A program made the translations under genes and the position numbers. Shown here piece by piece: positions 60,155 through 64,000 of a stretch of DNA of 64,000 nt; positions within the stretch are counted from its first letter, which is position 1, and every line of letters starts with the position of its first letter. The stretch comes from Parietaria judaica (lineage: Eukaryota > Streptophyta > Magnoliopsida > Rosales > Urticaceae), in contig OX940872.1 of NCBI GenBank assembly GCA_954871525.1, positions 26,507,746 to 26,571,745 of the forward strand, written 5' to 3'. A model generated the notes under the pieces. The model ran no database searches. It saw nothing but the letters and a program-made list of their open reading frames with translations, and was not told where the DNA came from.

Positions 60155-60750
60155 ATGCGGAGATCCATTTCCCGAGCAAAACTCTCGCGCTCTTCTCCGG
60201 CGACCGCCATTGCCGCCTCTCTCGCTCCCCTCCAGAGGATGTGGCTCTCCAGGTTCCGGAACCTCCGGTTCGTCGCCGCCCTCTCCACCCTCGGCAACGC
60301 CGTTCTCGTGGTCATCGGGACGCCCCTCGTCGCCGTCGCGCTCCCGTCGTGCCGTCGCCGCCTCGTCCTCCCCTTAGCCGCCGTATCCGTCGCCGCCGCC
60401 GTCAGAATCGCCGCCACTGTCCGGACCGCCGTCGCGCAGGAGGCCACCGCCATCACGATCCTCGACTCGCCCCCCGCGGACGGCGTCGTCGACGTCGTCA
60501 TCCGCCACGAACGGAAGGTACTCTGGCTCTTGATCCTCTCTGTATGTGTTCGAATCCGAGGTTGCTTCTGTGAATTTCTTCTGCGATGGAGATGAAATCG
60601 GAGGAGTCAACTTTGGTGAAAGATTCTGCTAATTTAGGACTTTGATTCACAGGAAAACACACCAAAAATGATCTGCATTTGTTGTAGTGTTCGTCTTTGT
60701 TTGATATCTCGTATTATGTTTGTTATGTGTAGAGCTTGATTGATATATGA

Positions 60751-60787
<37 letters not shown>

Positions 60788-63782
60788 TATTTGCATGATA
60801 TGCTTGGATATAGTATAATTTGGTTATCCAAATGGACAGATGAGGTATAAAAAATGGCTTTGGTGGACTCGGTTTGCGGTCTTTGTTACAGTGCTGCAGT
60901 TCGCCGCTGCAACCTACCTCGTGGTTACAGTTGTTAGCTACGTCTCGCATGAAACGGAGCCGAGTTATTGTATTTTAGGTAAGGTGAGGTTCCTTCTCGT
61001 ACTTGTAGAGTTGTATTCATTCTTCTGAAAGCTATAAATATTAAGTACTATATAACACGTCCAGGAAACTTTGTAATTATGAACTTTTTTCGCTCGTTTC
61101 TGGAAGAACGCGAAAGCGTTGAGTGTGATATGAAATTTAGTTATTACTCACCGTTATGTTACGTTTTTTGGGGGTGTTTCTGTGAAGCAGGGTTAGTACC
61201 AAACAGTAGACCGTGGAAGCAACACTTGATTGTTTTGTTTGTGATCCTTGCCTGGTGTGTTGCAATACTACATTGTTTCGTGGGATCCGATGTTTTAAAG
61301 TGGAGATCATACTATGCATCAAAAGACGATGCATGGAAAGCACATTATAGGGAGGTCTTTGATCACGGAATTCGTGAGGTTTTGTGCTGCCTAGGGCGTG
61401 TTAAGTACTTGTAGGTTCCTCTGCCTTGTGGTTTAAGTGTTTACGCTCTTTTCCATGTGTTTTTGTTATGTTTTGTGATTTTCGCTCGCGTTTTTACCCA
61501 TCTAGGTCTGTGATGGAAGAAGACGAAGTCTTCTCAGTTGCTCGCTTACTGGGGGATCTTGTTGCTTATCGTGCATCAGGAACTGGACATTTGGAGCTGT
61601 TGGCGGGTATTTTCTGGGCTTCCAAACTGCAAGCTGTATACGTGATTGCTGACTGTTTCTGTTTAATAGAAAAATTTCATTTTATATCAGTTATTGCAAT
61701 GCTTTCCTAGTCTAGTGAGGCGTAGTGTGGATATTGTTTCAAAATTAGTTGGAAACCTCAAGGTAATAGCAAGAATGAACAGGTGTACCTTCGGGCTGTA
61801 TTCACATTTGTAGTTAATATATCTATATAACGTTTTCTAAATTCCTGTGTAACTGGTTGTTAGACCCATTGTTACTATAGTAGAAGGAAGGGCTAAATTG
61901 TAACTTAGCTTCTCTGGTCCTCAGCTGACTTTAGGAAAGGTCAGGTATTTGGGTTTCAATGTATAATGCGGTTTCAATCCAATACGCATATAAGGTGACG
62001 ACCGCATTAGTTATGTTCATTTGTTTTGATAAGTTGAATTTTTCCTTTCAAGATATCTTGTTGACAGTTTTCATGATACCCTCGAAGGAAAGACGTTTTA
62101 TGAGATTTGGTTGATTATATGGTGGCCGTTTTGGTGAATTTCCATTGGCCTATTGTTTCGTGTTTGGTTTTGTCCGGTTATCATCACTACCATCTGTTTT
62201 TATGAATGATCAAATTTAAGAATGGTTATTGTACAGGTCTCGCTTTAATGCAGAAGCAGAGTGATTGCCCAAGTTCCAACGACGAGTGCATGGAAGCACC
62301 TGAAGCACAGATTCAGGAGGCTCTGGCATTTCATAAATTCGCTGAAGCCGCCTATACGGTAATTGCCATTTGATATTACTGATATTTGTAATTTTTCGGT
62401 ATACATTCCAATTTGACATATATATATATACACCACCTGTGCAGGGTCCATTACTTGACTTTGGAAGAAATCCTTTTTTATTTCCTTGTATATGGCTCTA
62501 TAGACAAGGGATTTTAACTCCCTGGATGCGTAAAAGGTTATTAATCCAGTGAATATTTTGCTTGTGGTTGTGGATGATATGTCAAATCTGTATATTCTAG
62601 AAATTAAAAAAAGATTGATCTCTGCTTTATATATTCAACGGTGACGGGTCTTCAATTTTTCTCGTCAAGTTGAACACCAAAATGCCCAGAACTCTACTAA
62701 TTGCTTTGCTTCTTTTTCTAGACGACCAAAGCTTGATGGTGATAACTGGTGGAGAGGCCATGCTGCAGCATTTTTAAAATATGTGAATTTGCCCCCAAAA
62801 GTATTGCGACAAGGGCGTGTCGTTAACCAGGTATTAGCTTATCTTATTAACAAACTCTCGCTTTTTGCATTATCATACTCAAGACTAATTCGGCTTGATT
62901 TTATGCGATAAAAATATAGATCTCCTGATGGGAAGGACAAATAATTATGTAGTTTGGTTGTTGAATTGAACTTTATTTTTTACCGTATCATTTAATATCC
63001 TGATTGCTGCTTAGAATCAATTAGATAGTGGACAACGTTGGAAGGAAATAAATATGTTGGGAAATAAATTGTTAATGGACTAATTTTCTTCAATGTCTTT
63101 GAGTAATACAATGTGCGTTATCCAGTATAGTAAGGTATAGTACCATATATGCTGCCGGGATAAATTAATAATGGATAAGAGAATGTGTAGTTCTTCTAAG
63201 ATCCATTTATAGTTATATATAATATACATATATATATATATATGCAATGTTGTGAATAACGTATTTAAGCCTCGAGGCGTTTTCTCGCATTGCCTCGAGG
63301 CGTATAGCCTCGAGGCGTTCGAGGCGTAAAAACAGACTCAAAGACTTAAAAAATCAGACTCAACACTCAACCTCGAAGATTTGGAAAGATTTGGAAAAAA
63401 ATCACAAGAATATTATTTTAAGCCTCGAGGCGACGCCTCGAGGCGAGAAAATAACGACCGAGGCGCACGCCTCAATCTTCCTTTCCGAGGCTTAAGCCTC
63501 GTTGCGTTTCTACCCTGCGCCTCACTGAGGCGCGCCTCAAGGTGCGCCTCAATGTCGTTTTTCAATACATTGTATATATGTATACAAAGTTATTTTTCCT
63601 TCTCTTATCTCTTCCTGTTCTTTTCAGGCAAAGTGCGAGGCAGCTTATTTTGTTCTGGTTCTTCATCAGTTACAAGCTGTAGTGATTGCGGTGCGAGGAA
63701 CTGAGACGCCTGAAGATCTAATCATAGATGGCTTATGCAGGGAGTGTGTTCTTTCTACTACGGACTTGGACGGATTGATGAA
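60155..63782 (+). CDS. Membrane-anchored lipase class 3 (diacylglycerol-lipase-like), 5' part
   Basis: Eight exons (60155-60517, 60840-60978, 61191-61410, 61506-61606, 62237-62358, 62445-62536, 62722-62830, 63628-63782) join in phase to about 433 codons, and the gene runs past the window. The N-terminus has about five hydrophobic helices: two in the GC-rich exon 1, one or two in exon 2 (FAVFVTVLQFAAATYLVV) and one in exon 3 (LIVLFVILAWCVAILHCFVG). Then come LLGDLVAYRASGTGHLELLA, GPLLDFGRNPFLFPC, NWWRGHAAAFLKYV and the start of the lipase fold, AVVIAVRGTETPEDLI. This layout resembles plant and animal sn1-type diacylglycerol lipases. The catalytic GxSxG is not reached, so activity is inferred. 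The start could instead be the ATG at 60239. The intron at 62831-63627 holds a GCCTCGAGGCG-type element. Confidence 0.88.
60754..60780. repeat. (TA)n microsatellite in lipase intron 1
   Basis: About 13 TA units, upstream of the exon 2 acceptor. Confidence 0.9.
63265..63560. repeat. GCCTCGAGGCG-type palindromic element in lipase intron 7
   Basis: GCCTCGAGGCG and variants occur at least six times in both orientations (63268, 63291, 63306, 63422, 63434 and the CTGAGGCGCGCCTCAAGG block near 63523). It is related in wording to 16995-17440. Confidence 0.55.
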
Positions 63783-64000
63783 GTACCTATCTTCTCTCAC
63801 GTTCTTCATTCCTGTGTCTGCATGCATGTCTATGACTATCCCTTTTCACCTGGGGGTATCATATCGTTCCCTTTAGGTCTTGGCGGCATTACATACAGTT
63901 ATAATGTTATAATCACAAGAGCTTAAAAACAACGAAGCAATGACATTAACTGAATAAGCTGGATTTTTCAGTACTGTTGAAATAATATAACATGTTATCC
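63783..64000 (+). other. Lipase intron 8, start
   Basis: Begins with the donor GTACCT after GGATTGATGAA. No next exon is recognisable before the window ends. Confidence 0.6.

Noticed and set aside
60241..60573. Arg/Pro-rich open frame over lipase exon 1
   Set aside because: It is an alternate-frame shadow of a GC-rich exon. The hydrophobic frame joins in phase to the following exons.

Overview
The window is nuclear DNA from a flowering plant, most likely a eudicot. The evidence is intron-rich genes with plant-only families (RIC, DUF3531, DUF789, ferredoxin-thioredoxin reductase variable chain, plant NUP160), chloroplast and organelle targeting peptides, AT-rich intergenic DNA, many small non-autonomous transposons, LTR-type debris, and a plastid psbA fragment inserted in the nucleus. 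I could not fix the species.

I could build nine protein-coding genes exon by exon with consistent reading phase. From left to right they are: a ROP-interactive CRIB protein (5201-6255, +); a plastid DUF3531 protein (7043-9321, +); a DUF789 protein (11087-12837, -); the katanin p80 subunit KTN80 (16494-22585, -, 18 exons, 792 aa); the chloroplast FTR variable chain (32437-32946, -, intronless); the nucleoporin NUP160 (34773-44759, -, 27 exons, 1512 aa); an organelle-type RNase H1 with a hybrid-binding domain (45371-48036, +, 9 exons); a CFL1-like WW-domain protein (57647-58363, +); and the first eight exons of a membrane-anchored class 3 lipase that runs off the right edge (60155 to beyond 63782, +). 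NUP160 and RNase H1 are head to head, 611 bp apart.

The remainder is repeat-rich. 1-5200 is a nest of elements: a hAT-like fragment, a Harbinger-type MITE with a TTA target duplication inside a larger inverted repeat, and a MULE-like element carrying a broken piece of NRDE2. 22.6-32.4 kb and 48-57.6 kb are gene-poor and hold LTR-type fragments, foldback elements, minisatellites, long microsatellites and a MULE-type element with a clear 10-bp target duplication.

The genes do not form a pathway: they are ordinary, unrelated plant housekeeping and developmental genes. I found no convincing undescribed multi-gene system. The most notable points are the in-frame, stop-free, 120-nt CT-repeat intron that splits the WW domain, the NRDE2 capture, the plastid insertion, a long foldback inside the RNase H1 gene, two GC-AG introns, and several well-delimited MITEs.
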